From NCBI GenBank assembly GCA_020723935.1, contig DYHY01000001.1, positions 4,604 through 51,254 of the forward strand: a stretch of 46,651 bases of DNA, given 5' to 3'. The notes below the pieces were generated by a model, which made no database searches, was not told the origin of the DNA, and worked only from the letters and a program-made list of their open reading frames with translations. This document shows, piece by piece, positions 8,321-16,839 of this stretch. Numbering within the stretch: position 1 is the stretch's first letter; every line of letters starts with the position of its first letter. The DNA comes from Candidatus Micrarchaeum sp. (GTDB taxonomy: Archaea > SpSt-1190 > DYHY01). Made by a program: the position numbers and the translations under genes.

Positions 8321-9319
8321 TCACCCGTTTTTTAGCCTTTTAAAGAGATTCCCGAATCGTGCCCTGACCGCGGAAAGCCGCCGCCCGCCCATCCTGCGCA
8401 GGCGCCCGATCCTGTCCCTGACATAGGCGCGGGTCCTCGGCCCGTAGCGCATCGCAAGGGCCCTGATCTCGCGCTTCACGGCGCCCCACCTCGCCCGCAC
8501 GGCGCCCGCCCTTTCGGAGGGCCGCCCGGCCGCGCGGGCGCCCTTCTTCCCAGATCCGTCGGACTTGTCCAGGATCTTGCCGTATTCTATCGGGAACTCC
8601 GTCCCCGTGAAAAGGCACCAGTAGCTCAGAGCGTACTGGGCGGCTAGCTTGGGTATCCCCGTCTGCTGGACGCGCCTCGTGGAGCTCGCCATCTTGAGCT
8701 CGGGCACTATCCTGCACCTGCCGTGCGAGCGCATGCGAAGGCCCAGGTCAATGTCCTCGGTGCACTTGAGGCGCGGGTTGAAGCCGCCGGCGGCGAAGAA
8801 CTGCTTCCTGCGGTAGGCGCAGTTGAAGCCCACGAAAAGGGTGAAGCCCGCCTTGGAGGATGCCGAAAGCATCGCGTTTGACACGGAATAGATGGCGCGC
8901 ATCCTCCTTCCGCCCTCGGTGGGATAGATGTAGCCGCTTATCCCCGCGAGCCTGCGGTCGCGCAGGAAGGACCTCCTTATCACGGAGAGCCAGTTTCTGG
9001 GCGCGACAGAGTCAGCGTCTATGAACGCGAGTATCTCGCCGCGCGACGCGCGGGCGCCGACGTTCCTCGCGTGGCCTATCGATCCCTTGTCCTCGGAGAG
9101 GACCTTGTCTGCGTACCTCCTCGCCACCCTCACCGTCTTGTCCGCGGATCTCCCGTCGACAACAATTATCTCATAGTCGTCCTTGGGCACGGACTGGTCG
9201 AGGAGCGAGCGCAGGGTGCGCCCGATGTATTTCTCCTCGTTCCAGGAGGGGATTATGACCGATATCCGCAGGGGCCGAGCCAGCCCCTTCCCGCTTCCCG
9301 CCGCCCGGCGCCTCCTCAT
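8321..9319 (-). CDS. Glycosyltransferase family 2
   Basis: A 332-residue GT-A enzyme. The nucleotide-binding opening ISVIIPSWNEEKYIGRTLRS is followed by EIIVVDGRSADKT and the metal-binding DxD within FIDADSVAPRNWL near residue 101. The acceptor-side motif KCTEDIDLGLRMRSHGRC (ED near residue 190) is present. There is no clear membrane helix. The C-terminal 100 residues are Arg-rich and not found in the two GT2 paralogues of this window. The start overlaps the epimerase stop by 4 nt. It shares long stretches (LRSLLDQS, ARNVGARAS, IDADSVAPRNWL) with the two GT2 genes downstream on this strand, so these are recent paralogues. Likely role is surface polysaccharide or glycolipid synthesis. Confidence 0.92.
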   Translation of the reverse strand: MRRRRAAGSGKGLARPLRISVIIPSWNEEKYIGRTLRSLLDQSVPKDDYEIIVVDGRSADKTVRVARRYADKVLSEDKGSIGHARNVGARASRGEILAFIDADSVAPRNWLSVIRRSFLRDRRLAGISGYIYPTEGGRRMRAIYSVSNAMLSASSKAGFTLFVGFNCAYRRKQFFAAGGFNPRLKCTEDIDLGLRMRSHGRCRIVPELKMASSTRRVQQTGIPKLAAQYALSYWCLFTGTEFPIEYGKILDKSDGSGKKGARAAGRPSERAGAVRARWGAVKREIRALAMRYGPRTRAYVRDRIGRLRRMGGRRLSAVRARFGNLFKRLKNG

Positions 9320-10251
9320 CGCCCCGCTCCCTGCGCGCCGGAGGAGAGCTCGCCGACCGCGCGCTCGACGGCGGCGAGGCTCCTCATCTTCGGCTGCCAG
9401 CCGAGGCTCTTGAGCTTCCTGATGTTCAGGCCCATCGCGGGTATGTCGCCGGTCCAGGTCCTGCCGCCGGCGTAGGAGACGGACCGGAAGCCCGCCCTTC
9501 GCCTGACGAGCTCCGCCACCTTCCTCACGGAAATCCTGTCGTCGGATGCGACGTTCCAGACTTCCGCCGCGCCCTTCCTGACGTGGCGCGACGCGAGGAG
9601 CATCCCGTCCACGGCGTCCGACACGTGGACGTAGGACTTGACCTGGCTCCCGTCCCCCAGGACCCTGACCGCCGGCTCGCCCCTCTGCCTGAGGAGGTCG
9701 CCTATTATCCCGCTCCTCTGACGCGGGCCGACGACGTTCGCGAGGCGGAAGATGCCGCCGGCCAGCCCGTAGCCGACGCAGTAAGCGGAGACGAACCCCT
9801 CGGCAGCGAGCTTCAATGCGCCGTAGGTGGATATGGGAAGAAGGGGCCCGGAGCTTTCCCTAGGCCTCCTCGCGCAGGCGAGGCCGTAGACCGCCGAGGA
9901 GGAGGCGAGGATGAACTGCCCGACACCGGAATCGGCGCACGCCTCAAGGAGCCGGGAGGTCGCCAGCACGTTCTGCTCGAAGTGCACCGTGCGGTTGGAT
10001 TCCATCGCGCGTATGGAGCAGTTCGTGGCGAAATGCCACACCGTCCCCGCGCCGCGGATCGCCGCGGCGATGTCGCGCACGGGCGCCTTCGAGAGATCCA
10101 TGGGGACGAACGCGGCGCGCGGGCTCACGTTGCCCTTGAAGCCCGTCGAGAGGTTGTCCAGGACTACGACCTCACCCGGCTCCCGCACGAGCCTGTCGAC
10201 GACGTGCGAGCCGATGAAGCCGGCGCCCCCCGTGACGCAAACCCTCTGCAT
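9316..10251 (-). CDS. NAD-dependent nucleotide-sugar epimerase/dehydratase (extended SDR)
   Basis: A 311-residue extended short-chain dehydrogenase/reductase, most like UDP-glucose 4-epimerase. The Rossmann motif GGAGFIGSHV is at residues 8-17. The aspartate VVLDNLSTG binds the NAD ribose. The catalytic set is SSSAVYG near residue 120 and YGALK (Y-x3-K) near residue 142. Its likely job is to supply an epimerised or modified nucleotide sugar for the linked glycosyltransferases. It is the first gene of the operon, with a TATA box 27 nt upstream of the ATG. Exact substrate cannot be read from sequence. Confidence 0.9.
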   Translation of the reverse strand: MQRVCVTGGAGFIGSHVVDRLVREPGEVVVLDNLSTGFKGNVSPRAAFVPMDLSKAPVRDIAAAIRGAGTVWHFATNCSIRAMESNRTVHFEQNVLATSRLLEACADSGVGQFILASSSAVYGLACARRPRESSGPLLPISTYGALKLAAEGFVSAYCVGYGLAGGIFRLANVVGPRQRSGIIGDLLRQRGEPAVRVLGDGSQVKSYVHVSDAVDGMLLASRHVRKGAAEVWNVASDDRISVRKVAELVRRRAGFRSVSYAGGRTWTGDIPAMGLNIRKLKSLGWQPKMRSLAAVERAVGELSSGAQGAGR

Positions 10252-10273
10252 TAGCGCAGGGCGGGGAGAGCCG

Positions 10274-10283
10274 CTTTATTAAG
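10274..10283 (-). promoter_or_regulatory. TATA box of the epimerase-GT2-GT4 operon
   Basis: Minus-strand CTTAATAAAG centred 27 nt upstream of the epimerase ATG, implying a leaderless mRNA. Confidence 0.6.
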
Positions 10284-10316
10284 GGTTTTCCCGCGCAGCG
10301 CACGATATCCAGCCGC

Positions 10317-11069
10317 CTAGCGATCAACCTTGCCGTGCTTGTCTATTTCGTGGGCGTAGTCCCAGGGGAAGCGGGTCTTCGTCAGGAGGCACCAGTATCC
10401 GACGACGCAGATGCCTAGTATCCTGAGGAGGCCCTTTTGGGAGATGCGGCGGGGCGACGTTAGGACCTTAAGGCGGCGCGAGACTTTGCACCTGTTCCCG
10501 AGGCTCCTGAAGCGGATGGAGAGCTCCACGTCCTCGAGGAACCTTATGTCTGGGTTGTAGCCGCCGGCGGCGAGGAACTCCTTGCGCCGGTATGCGCAGT
10601 TGAAGCCGACGAAATGATAGATGCCCAGCCACGAGGTGAGCTTCCAGTAGTAGTTGAGGAGGAGGAATGCGAACCTGTCTTTGGGCGTGGGGTTTATCGG
10701 GACGCCGAAGCCCCCAACCCCCGCAAGGCTCCTCCTCCGGAAGATCTTCTTTATCCTGAGGAGCCAGTTCCTCGTCGCTATGGAATCGGCGTCGATGAAG
10801 GCAACTATCTCGCCGCTCGCCGCCCTGGCCCCGACGTTCCTCGCGTAGCCGATGGATTTCCTGTCCTCGAAGAGGACGCGGTCGACCAGTTTCCTCGCGA
10901 TCGCGACCGTCCCGTCCTTGGAGTGGCCGTCGACGACAATGATCTCGTATTCGGAGCGCTCGAGGGACTGGTCCAAGAGCGAGCGCAGGGTCCGGCCGAT
11001 GTACTTCTCCTCGTTCCACGCAGGGACCACCACCGAGATGTAGGGCGCGGCGAACCTTCCTTTGCGCAT
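10317..11069 (-). CDS. Glycosyltransferase family 2
   Basis: A 250-residue GT-A enzyme of minimal family size. It contains ISVVVPAWNEEKYIGRTLRS, EIIVVDGHSKDGTVAIAR, the DxD in FIDADSIATRNWL and FNCAYRRKEFLAAGGYN followed by FLEDVELSIRF. It is clearly paralogous to the GT2 genes at 8321 and 11126. A T-rich TATA element (minus-strand TTTTTTTATA, 11101-11110) lies about 35 nt upstream, and the gene appears to be transcribed alone. Donor sugar unknown. Confidence 0.92.
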   Translation of the reverse strand: MRKGRFAAPYISVVVPAWNEEKYIGRTLRSLLDQSLERSEYEIIVVDGHSKDGTVAIARKLVDRVLFEDRKSIGYARNVGARAASGEIVAFIDADSIATRNWLLRIKKIFRRRSLAGVGGFGVPINPTPKDRFAFLLLNYYWKLTSWLGIYHFVGFNCAYRRKEFLAAGGYNPDIRFLEDVELSIRFRSLGNRCKVSRRLKVLTSPRRISQKGLLRILGICVVGYWCLLTKTRFPWDYAHEIDKHGKVDR

Positions 11070-11125
11070 TTTCCCGCGGATGAGGGCGCAAAAGCCTCCT
11101 TATAAAAAAAGCGGATGGGGCGCCC

Positions 11126-11893
11126 CTAGCGGTCCAGCTCGCGGCCGGCCTTGGAGACCTCGCCGCTGTATCCGTCCCAGGGGATCTTCTTCCCGGAGAA
11201 GAGCTTCCAGTATCCGACGAGGACCCTCGCGCCCGCCTTCATGACGCCCTGCTGCACGAGCCTGCGCGGCGAGGTGCCGATGCAGAGCCTGCGTGAGAAC
11301 TTGCACTTCTTGGAGCGCGCGCCCAGGCGCAGGGAGAACTCCGAGTCCTCCAGGAAGTGCAGCTTCCCGTCGAAGCCCCCGGCGGCCAGGAACTCGCGGC
11401 GCCTGTAGGCGCAGTTGTACCCGAGGAACTGGTAGATGCCGGCCCAGGAGGCGAGCTTGCAGTAGGAGTTCATCGCAAGGAAGGCGAACTTGTCGCGCAT
11501 CCTGCCGCGTATGGGATAGGCCATCCCGCCGAGACCCACGAGCTTGGCGTTCCGAAACGTCTTCCTTATCCTCATGAGCCAGTTCCTGGGCGCGACAGAG
11601 TCGGCGTCAATGAAGGCAACTATCTCGCCGCTCGCCGCCCTGGCCCCGACGTTCCTCGCCCCGCCTATCGTCCCGATTCCCTCGAAGATGACGCGGTCCG
11701 CTAGCTTCCTGGAAACCGCCACAGTCCCGTCCGTCGAATGGCCGTCGACGACTATTATCTCGTATTCGGAGCGCTCGAGGGACTGGTCCAGGAGCGAGCG
11801 CAGGGCGCGGCCGACGTACCTCTCCTCGTTGAGCGCCGGGATGATGACCGATATCTGCGGCGCCCCGCCCCCCCTTCTCTTCGTCCCCGCCAT
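11126..11893 (-). CDS. Glycosyltransferase family 2
   Basis: A 255-residue GT2 from ATG 11893 (MAGTKRRGGGAPQISVIIPA). The frame is open further upstream to 12049, but that part crosses the likely promoter (TTTATATGAC, 11931-11940) and lacks homology to the paralogues, so the shorter start is chosen. An AGGGA ribosome-binding site precedes it. Motifs are IIVVDGHSTDGTVAVSR, DxD in FIDADSVAPRNWL, and YNCAYRRREFLAAGGFD followed by FLEDSEFSLRL. It is the third GT2 paralogue of the locus and divergent from the GT4 gene at 12005. Confidence 0.9.
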   Translation of the reverse strand: MAGTKRRGGGAPQISVIIPALNEERYVGRALRSLLDQSLERSEYEIIVVDGHSTDGTVAVSRKLADRVIFEGIGTIGGARNVGARAASGEIVAFIDADSVAPRNWLMRIRKTFRNAKLVGLGGMAYPIRGRMRDKFAFLAMNSYCKLASWAGIYQFLGYNCAYRRREFLAAGGFDGKLHFLEDSEFSLRLGARSKKCKFSRRLCIGTSPRRLVQQGVMKAGARVLVGYWKLFSGKKIPWDGYSGEVSKAGRELDR

Positions 11894-11970
11894 CAGCTGT
11901 CCCTTTTCTTCGGAGTAGCCTTGCGCGCACGTCATATAAAACGGATTTCCGCCTGCGGCGTCCGGCGCGG

Positions 11971-11980
11971 CTATAAAAAG
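11971..11980 (+). promoter_or_regulatory. TATA box for the 12005 glycosyltransferase
   Basis: CTATAAAAAG centred about 29 nt before ATG 12005. It lies in the roughly 110-bp divergent promoter region shared with the minus-strand GT2 gene. Confidence 0.65.
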
Positions 11981-12004
11981 GGCCGCGAAGGCGCGGCAGG
12001 CTGG

Positions 12005-13290
12005 ATGATAGGGAGGCGCGCGCCCGGCGAGACAATAGCACACTTCCACGACTTGTACAGGGCCCTCGCCGACGGCGTCACGACGTCCATACGCCTCCTG
12101 TCCCAGGGCCAGAGGCTCTTAGGAAGGAGGCCCCTTGTCATCTCCGGCTCGCAGGATTCGGGCCACTATCTGGAGAAGGGGGCGCGGAGGTCTTCCAGTT
12201 CAAGGGCACGTCCATCGGCAGGTTCTACCCTGGCTATTTCGTGAGCAACATCAGCCTCAACAGGATGCTGGACCTCTGCAGGGCCCGGGGCGCGGGGCTC
12301 GTGCACATACACACCCCCTCGACGAACGGCCTGAACGGCCTCTACGTGCAGAAGATCCTCAAGGTCCCCTGCGTTTCCACGTTCCACACGATGTGGGACA
12401 AGTACACGCCCTACCTCTTCGGCAGCAGGCTCAACCGGCTCTTCAAGAACCCGATACGCGGGTCCACCTGGCTTTACATACGCTCGTTCCACTCGCACTG
12501 CGACGCGACAATAGCCCCCTCGATGCTGGTCAAGGGGGAGCTGGAGCGCCACGGGATCGAGAATGTGCATTTCGTGCCGACCGCCGTCGACGTGTCGCGG
12601 CTCCGGCCGCCGACGAGGAGGGAGACCGCGGCCGCGAGGAGGAGGTTCGGCGTCCCGACGGACAGGAAGGTGATACTGTACCTGGGGCGGATGGGCTTTG
12701 AGAAGAACATCCCGTTCCTCCTCAGGACGCTGGAGGCGACGCAGGATTCGGTCCTCGTCCTCGGCGGCAAGGGGCCGGCCCTCGAGCTGGCGATGGAGGC
12801 CGCGAGGAAGGCGGGCCTCTCGGGGAAGACGATATATGCCGGGTTCGTGAGGGATGAGGACCTGGGGAGGTTCTACAGGATGGCCGACGTCTTCGCGATG
12901 CCCTCGCGCACGGAGACGCAGGGCCTCACCGTCCTCGAGGCGATGGCGTGTGGCAGGCCCGTCGTCGTCTTCGGCGGGGCGACGAGCGAGCTCGTCGGGG
13001 ACAGGGGCGTCGTCGCGGGGAGCGATTCGGAGTTCGTGGACGCCGTGAAAGAGCTCCTGGGAAATCCCCGGACGGGGGGCGGCCTCGGGCGCACCGGGAG
13101 GAGGATCGCCGCCTCGAGGAGCCTGAGGAGGATGGCGATGGAGGTGGACGGCGTCTACGCGCGGGCGCGGGAGATCTTCAGGAGGACAACCGCGGGCAGG
13201 GGGGATTTCTGGACTGCGGTCGTTCGCAAGTTCAAGGGGTACGAGAGCCTCGAGGAGACATTCAGGAGAGGCGCGCGCCTGGGGCGCTGA
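12005..13290 (+). pseudogene. Glycosyltransferase family 4 with one frameshift in a G5 run
   Basis: Reading from ATG 12005 (MIGRRAPGETIAHFHDLYRA) gives a GT4 N terminus up to SQDSGHYLEKG. There the frame is lost at a run of five G residues (12178-12182). One additional G restores KGGAEVFQFKGTSIGRFYPG, and the rest is continuous to TGA 13290. The restored protein is about 428 residues with a GT-B fold. It has the linker region STFHTMWDKYTPYLF, the C-terminal domain from VILYLGRMGFEKNIPFLL, and the E-x7-E motif in ETQGLTVLEAMACGRP. All catalytic features survive. This may therefore be a real pseudogene, a phase-variable tract or a sequencing indel. If functional, it would add a sugar to the same glycan as the neighbouring enzymes. 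Confidence 0.75.
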
Positions 13291-13401
13291 GCGGGTCCCC
13301 TGGAGGCAAAGGGGTCGCGCTTCGCGCCCGCGTTTGCGGGGAAAAAACTACAAGGCGCCTTCTGGGCAGGAGCCAACCGGAAAAACATAAGGCACGGCTG
13401 C

Positions 13402-13891
13402 GTGATTGTGTCGGGGGGGGGGAGGAGCTCGTGAGCTGCGTCGCGGCCCTCGTATCCGGCGGCCTCACGTCGGGCGAGAAGGTGATAGTGGTCGTAAAGT
13501 CCGCCCATTTCTCCGGCATCTTCGGCAGGCTCCAGTAGTTCTTCCCCTCCGCCCTCGAGCAGGCGATACTCAAGAGACAGCTATCATTCAGGACGCCGGA
13601 GGAGGTCTACCTGGTCGGCGGGAAGTTCTCCCCGGAAAGGATGGAGGAGATCTGGGGGGCCTCGTCGCGGAGGCGCGCAGGGCCGGATTCGAGAGGGTGC
13701 GCGGCATCGGGGACACCTCCTGGGCGGCGAGCAGGGCTCCCGGATGCGAGAAGATCTTCCAGTACGAGGCCGACATCAACCGGAAGTTTTGGAAGCTCCC
13801 GAACCTGCGCTTCGCGTGTATCTACGATTCGAGCGCGTTCTCCAGAAGCGTCATTGAAGAGGCGCTGCTCGTTCACGGCCGGACGCGCTGA
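13402..13891 (+). pseudogene. MEDS-domain-like sensory protein, copy 1, multiply broken
   Basis: A decayed gene resembling the MEDS (methanogen/methylotroph, DcmR sensory) family. In order: a G10 tract (13413-13422) where the N-terminal frame is lost, EELVSCVAALVSGGLTSGEK, an in-frame TAG at 13536-13538 (after FGRLQ), FFPSALEQAILKRQLSFRT, a frame change in a G6 run (13654-13659), then LVAEARRAGFERVRGIGDTS and EKIFQYEADINRKFWKLPN, ending at TGA 13891. It aligns along its length with copy 2 at 13972: PEEVYLVGGKFSPERM against PEETYILSGVFSPAKM, and IIEEAQLVH against VIEEALLVH. The upstream GGAAAAACATAAGG resembles the promoter of copy 2. The family assignment is a pattern match from memory. Confidence 0.65.
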
Positions 13892-13943
13892 CCCGCAGAA
13901 GGGCAAGAGCCGAGCCCCGCTGGGGAAAAACCTTTAAGGTCGT

Positions 13944-13962
13944 GTTGTAAGTTTCTTACAAC
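13944..13962. promoter_or_regulatory. Inverted repeat between TATA box and start of MEDS copy 2
   Basis: GTTGTAAG, spacer TTT, CTTACAAC: a perfect 8-bp inverted repeat. It lies directly downstream of a TATA-like CCTTTAAGG (13931-13939) and upstream of the coding start, so it is placed as an operator overlapping the transcription start. It could equally form a leader hairpin. Confidence 0.55.
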
Positions 13963-13971
13963 GCACAGGAG

Positions 13972-14497
13972 ATTGCGATACAGCACATATGCCTCGCTCC
14001 GAAGGACAACTCCGAGTTCTACAAGGGGCTTTCCTCGTTCGTCCTCGAAGGCCTGCGCAAGGGCGAGATGGTCGCCTGTCATCGTCGGCAAGGACAAGAT
14101 AAGCCGCCTGTTCAAGACCCTTGAGGAGGCGGACATGGAGCTGATCGAGAGCGCGACGAGGGACGAGCAGCTCGCCGTGAGGACGCCCGAAGAGACCTAC
14201 ATCCTGAGCGGCGTGTTCTCGCCCGCCAAGATGATATCGCTCATCCAGGGGATAATCGAGTACTCGAAGAGGCGCGGCTTCGTGAGGTTCCGGGGCGCGG
14301 GCGAGCTCAACTGGGCGATGACAGGGATGCCCGGGAGCGAGAACCTGTTCAACTACGAGGCGAGCCTCAACAAGTTCTTGAAGGAGCGCCCGGACGTCTC
14401 GATCCTCTGCCTCTACGACAGGCGCGTCTTCCCGCCCAGGATCATCGAGGAGGCGCAGCTAGTCCACGCAGCGAGCACCGTCAGGGGCAGGGTCTAG
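13972..14497 (+). pseudogene. MEDS-domain-like sensory protein, copy 2, one frameshift
   Basis: Second tandem copy. The N-terminal frame reads IQHICLAPKDNSEFYKGL and FVLEGLRKGEMVA. A single extra T near 14077 then shifts the frame; removing it continues VIVGKDKISRLFKTLEEADM through RGAGELNWAMTGMPGSENLF, NYEASLNKF and LCLYDRRVFPPRIIEEAQL to the stop at 14497. The C-terminal signatures (glycine-rich R-x-x-G-E-x-x-W, YE-x-x-LN, C-x-YD, H) match MEDS domains, thought to sense C1 compounds or other small ligands and often fused to regulators; here the domain is alone. No ATG is seen in frame: the expected site reads GAGATTGCG, so the start codon may also be lost. A copy with this much conserved sequence was probably functional recently. 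Confidence 0.68.
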
Positions 14498-14561
14498 GGC
14501 AATTAGCGGAAAGGCGCTGCCTCTTCCCCGATATAAGCGCGAAAGCCAGGGCTGTGTCATC

Positions 14562-14795
14562 ATGGAAAGAAGCGGGCAGGATGGCGGGGAAACGGTCGAG
14601 CTTGTTTTCTACGGATCAAAGGACGCGGGGACGGTGATCCTCAGGAAGGAAAGGAGGAGGCTCGTCGCGGCGGGGGATTTCGAGGACGAGAGCGAGACTG
14701 CCGTCGGCTTCCTGGGCGAGCCGGCGGGCCTGGGCTCCGCCCTCCGGGACGCGATAAGATCGCTGGACCTGGAGCTTGAGGAAGGGGCCTTCTAG
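14562..14795 (+). CDS. Small acidic hypothetical protein
   Basis: 77 residues, opening MERSGQDGGETVELVFYGSK and ending LDLELEEGAF. No signal peptide or membrane segment. It is rich in Asp/Glu with a central basic stretch (ILRKERRRLV). A TATA-like GATATAAGCG (14530-14540) sits 27 nt before the ATG, the same spacing as the surrounding real genes, which is the main reason to believe it is expressed. Function not recognised. It stands alone between the MEDS pair and tRNA-Thr. Confidence 0.6.
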   Translation: MERSGQDGGETVELVFYGSKDAGTVILRKERRRLVAAGDFEDESETAVGFLGEPAGLGSALRDAIRSLDLELEEGAF

Positions 14796-14891
14796 AAGGG
14801 CGCCTGGGAAGGACTTCTTTTTGGCCGTGAGTCACTGGCAGCGACTGGGCTGAGGCGTCAGCCGAGGTCCGGCGGCGAGACCGGGAGGGCG

Positions 14892-14964
14892 AGCCACCAG
14901 TGGGATTTGAACCCACGACCTGCGGTTTACAAAACCGCCGCTCTGCCGACTGAGCTATGGTGGC
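14892..14964 (-). tRNA. tRNA-Thr(TGT)
   Basis: Acceptor GCCACCA/TGGTGGC, discriminator T, no encoded CCA. The D stem is GCTC/GAGC, the anticodon stem GCGGT/ACCGC with loop TTTGTAA (anticodon TGT), and the T arm GTGGG-TTCAAAT-CCCAC. There is no intron. Confidence 0.95.
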
Positions 14965-15080
14965 ATGCTCCGCTGAGCATGGCGCGCATGCTCCGAGGAG
15001 CGTGGTGGCGATGACCCGGCGCGCCGGGAAACCGTCCTTCCCGAGTCTTTTAAAAGGTGCGCCGCGGGCCCGGGGACGGC

Positions 15081-15845
15081 ATGCCGATAGAGCTCGGGGA
15101 CGCGGTCCTCCTGGTGGACGAGGAGAGTGGGGACACCTTCCTCGTCAGGGTCTCGGAGAGGACGAGGGTGATGACGGGCCACGGCTTCATAGATGCCGGG
15201 GAGATCCTGAGGAGGAACTATGGGGACATCATCCATTCCTCCACGCGGGGGAACTTCCTCGCGATAAAGCCCTCTGTCCCCGACTTCGTGGAGAAGCTTC
15301 GCCGCGGCCCGCAGATAATAACGCTCAAGGACATGGGCTCCATCGCCGCCTACTGCGGGATAGGGCCCGGCCAGAAGGTGATAGAAGGCGGCGGGGGGAG
15401 CGGCGCGGCGACGGTCTTCCTCGCGAGCCTCGTCGGCCCCGAGGGCAAGGTCCACTGCTACGAGATACGCGAGGATTTCCTGAAGCTAGTCGAGGAGAAC
15501 GTATCGCGGTCGGGCCTCTCGGACAGAGTCGACCTGAAGCTGGCCGACGTCTACCTGGGGATAGCCGAGAGGGACGCGGACGCCGTGCTCCTGGACATCC
15601 CCGAGCCCTGGCGGATGCTCGCCCATGCAAGCGACGCGCTGAGGGCGGGCGGATACCTCGCCTGCTACGTCCCGACGACCGACCAGATGGAGCGCCTCGT
15701 GTGCTCGGACCCGGAGGGGCCGTTCAAGTCCTTCCGCTGCTTTGCCGTGATAGAGATGGAATACCAGGTCAAGGCGAACGCGACTAGGCCAAAGAACATG
15801 GGCCTCGTGCACACGGGCTTCATCTGCATAGCAAGGAAGCTCTAG
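15081..15845 (+). CDS. trmI: tRNA (adenine-N1)-methyltransferase, TrmI-like
   Basis: A 254-residue class I SAM-dependent methyltransferase expected to make m1A at position 58 (and in archaea possibly 57) of the tRNA T-loop. The small N-terminal beta domain (IELGDAVLLVDEESGDTFLV) is typical of TrmI/Trm61. The SAM motif KVIEGGGGSGAATVFLASLV is at about residues 97-116. The acidic ribose-binding residue lies in CYEIREDFL, and the catalytic-site motif is LLDIPEPWRML near residue 172. Start ATG 15081 (MPIELGD) is preferred over an in-frame GTG at 15057 because a TATA box (CTTTTAAAAGG, 15047-15056) lies 29 nt upstream. It overlaps the next gene by 4 nt, tail to tail. Confidence 0.9.
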   Translation: MPIELGDAVLLVDEESGDTFLVRVSERTRVMTGHGFIDAGEILRRNYGDIIHSSTRGNFLAIKPSVPDFVEKLRRGPQIITLKDMGSIAAYCGIGPGQKVIEGGGGSGAATVFLASLVGPEGKVHCYEIREDFLKLVEENVSRSGLSDRVDLKLADVYLGIAERDADAVLLDIPEPWRMLAHASDALRAGGYLACYVPTTDQMERLVCSDPEGPFKSFRCFAVIEMEYQVKANATRPKNMGLVHTGFICIARKL

Positions 15846-16672
15846 AAGTCCGTTTTACCGCCGGCCGCGCGCTCCAGTACCCGCACTTCCCAGTATTTCC
15901 CGGCTGCGATGAGGATCGCTGAGAGAACCCAGAGGACGCCGGCGAGGTTCTGGACGGAGAACGTGACGTCCAGCACCGCGTTGTGGTAATAGAACATGTC
16001 TCCGAGAACGAAGAGCGCGAAGGCCGCGAGGACGAGAAGAGTCGGCAGGAAGAGCGCGCCCCTGCGCATCCCGATCGCGGCCGCCATTACGAGGGCGAGC
16101 ACCGAAAGGTCGGAGACTATGTAAGCGACGGAGACTGCCTTGGCGGGCAACGGGGCAAGGGAGGAGAGCGGGCCGATCAAGAGGAAGAAGCCGAGGACAG
16201 TGGACAATCCGGCCGAGGCCGCGACCTCCGGCCTCAGAAGGAGCCCCTTCACGTAGAAGAACCGCCTCAGGAAGAAGGCGAGGAGGAAAACGTTGGCTAG
16301 GAGGAAGAGGGCGTCGGGGAACGAGGGGAAGCGCATCATGCGCCCGGTGTAGACCTCTATCGCGAAGTAAAGGGTCCATGCGCCCAGCCATGAGACGCAG
16401 GCGAGGAGCAGGAAGAAGTTGGGGGAATCCTGCGGCCGCCCCCCCATGCGCACGTCGAAGAGGAGGGCGCGCGTGACGGAGAAGATAGCTATGAGGGTCG
16501 CAGCTATCGGTATCATATCCCTCAGCGCCAGGTTCCTCCACTGGACGGCGTAGAAGACGGCCGTTATAGCGAGGACCGCGAGGATGAGGAGCCAGAAGAG
16601 GGGGTCGTCGCGCAGGAAGCCGAAGGGCGACTCGTCCGCTGCGCGCCTTCTTCCCGCTTTCCCCTTGACCAT
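15842..16672 (-). CDS. Multi-pass membrane protein of unknown function
   Basis: 276 residues with about eight predicted hydrophobic helices after a basic cytoplasmic N terminus (MVKGKAGRRRAADESPFGFL). Helices include LFWLLILAVLAITAVFYAV, MIPIAATLIAIFSVTRALLF, FFLLLACVSWLGAWTLYFAI and VLGFFLLIGPL. The loop MRFPSFPDALFLLANVF resembles the PSxxD segment in membrane sensor domains that precede signalling modules in bacteria, but no output domain follows. A TATA-like GCATAAATCC lies about 37 nt upstream. Convergent with trmI. A sensor-like role is only a guess. Confidence 0.75.
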   Translation of the reverse strand: MVKGKAGRRRAADESPFGFLRDDPLFWLLILAVLAITAVFYAVQWRNLALRDMIPIAATLIAIFSVTRALLFDVRMGGRPQDSPNFFLLLACVSWLGAWTLYFAIEVYTGRMMRFPSFPDALFLLANVFLLAFFLRRFFYVKGLLLRPEVAASAGLSTVLGFFLLIGPLSSLAPLPAKAVSVAYIVSDLSVLALVMAAAIGMRRGALFLPTLLVLAAFALFVLGDMFYYHNAVLDVTFSVQNLAGVLWVLSAILIAAGKYWEVRVLERAAGGKTDF

Positions 16673-16839
16673 TGTCGGGCCTCCCGCCGGGGAAAGGCCG
16701 GGGGGATTTATGCTTTTTCGTGGGCGCGGCGGGCGCGAAAGCGGTGGGTGTAGAGTGTTTATAAATCCCGGATTGCGCGCTAGCCGGTTACCGAAGGTCC
16801 TTTGGAGACCTCAGCACAAATCCCTTGGGCGCGATAAAA

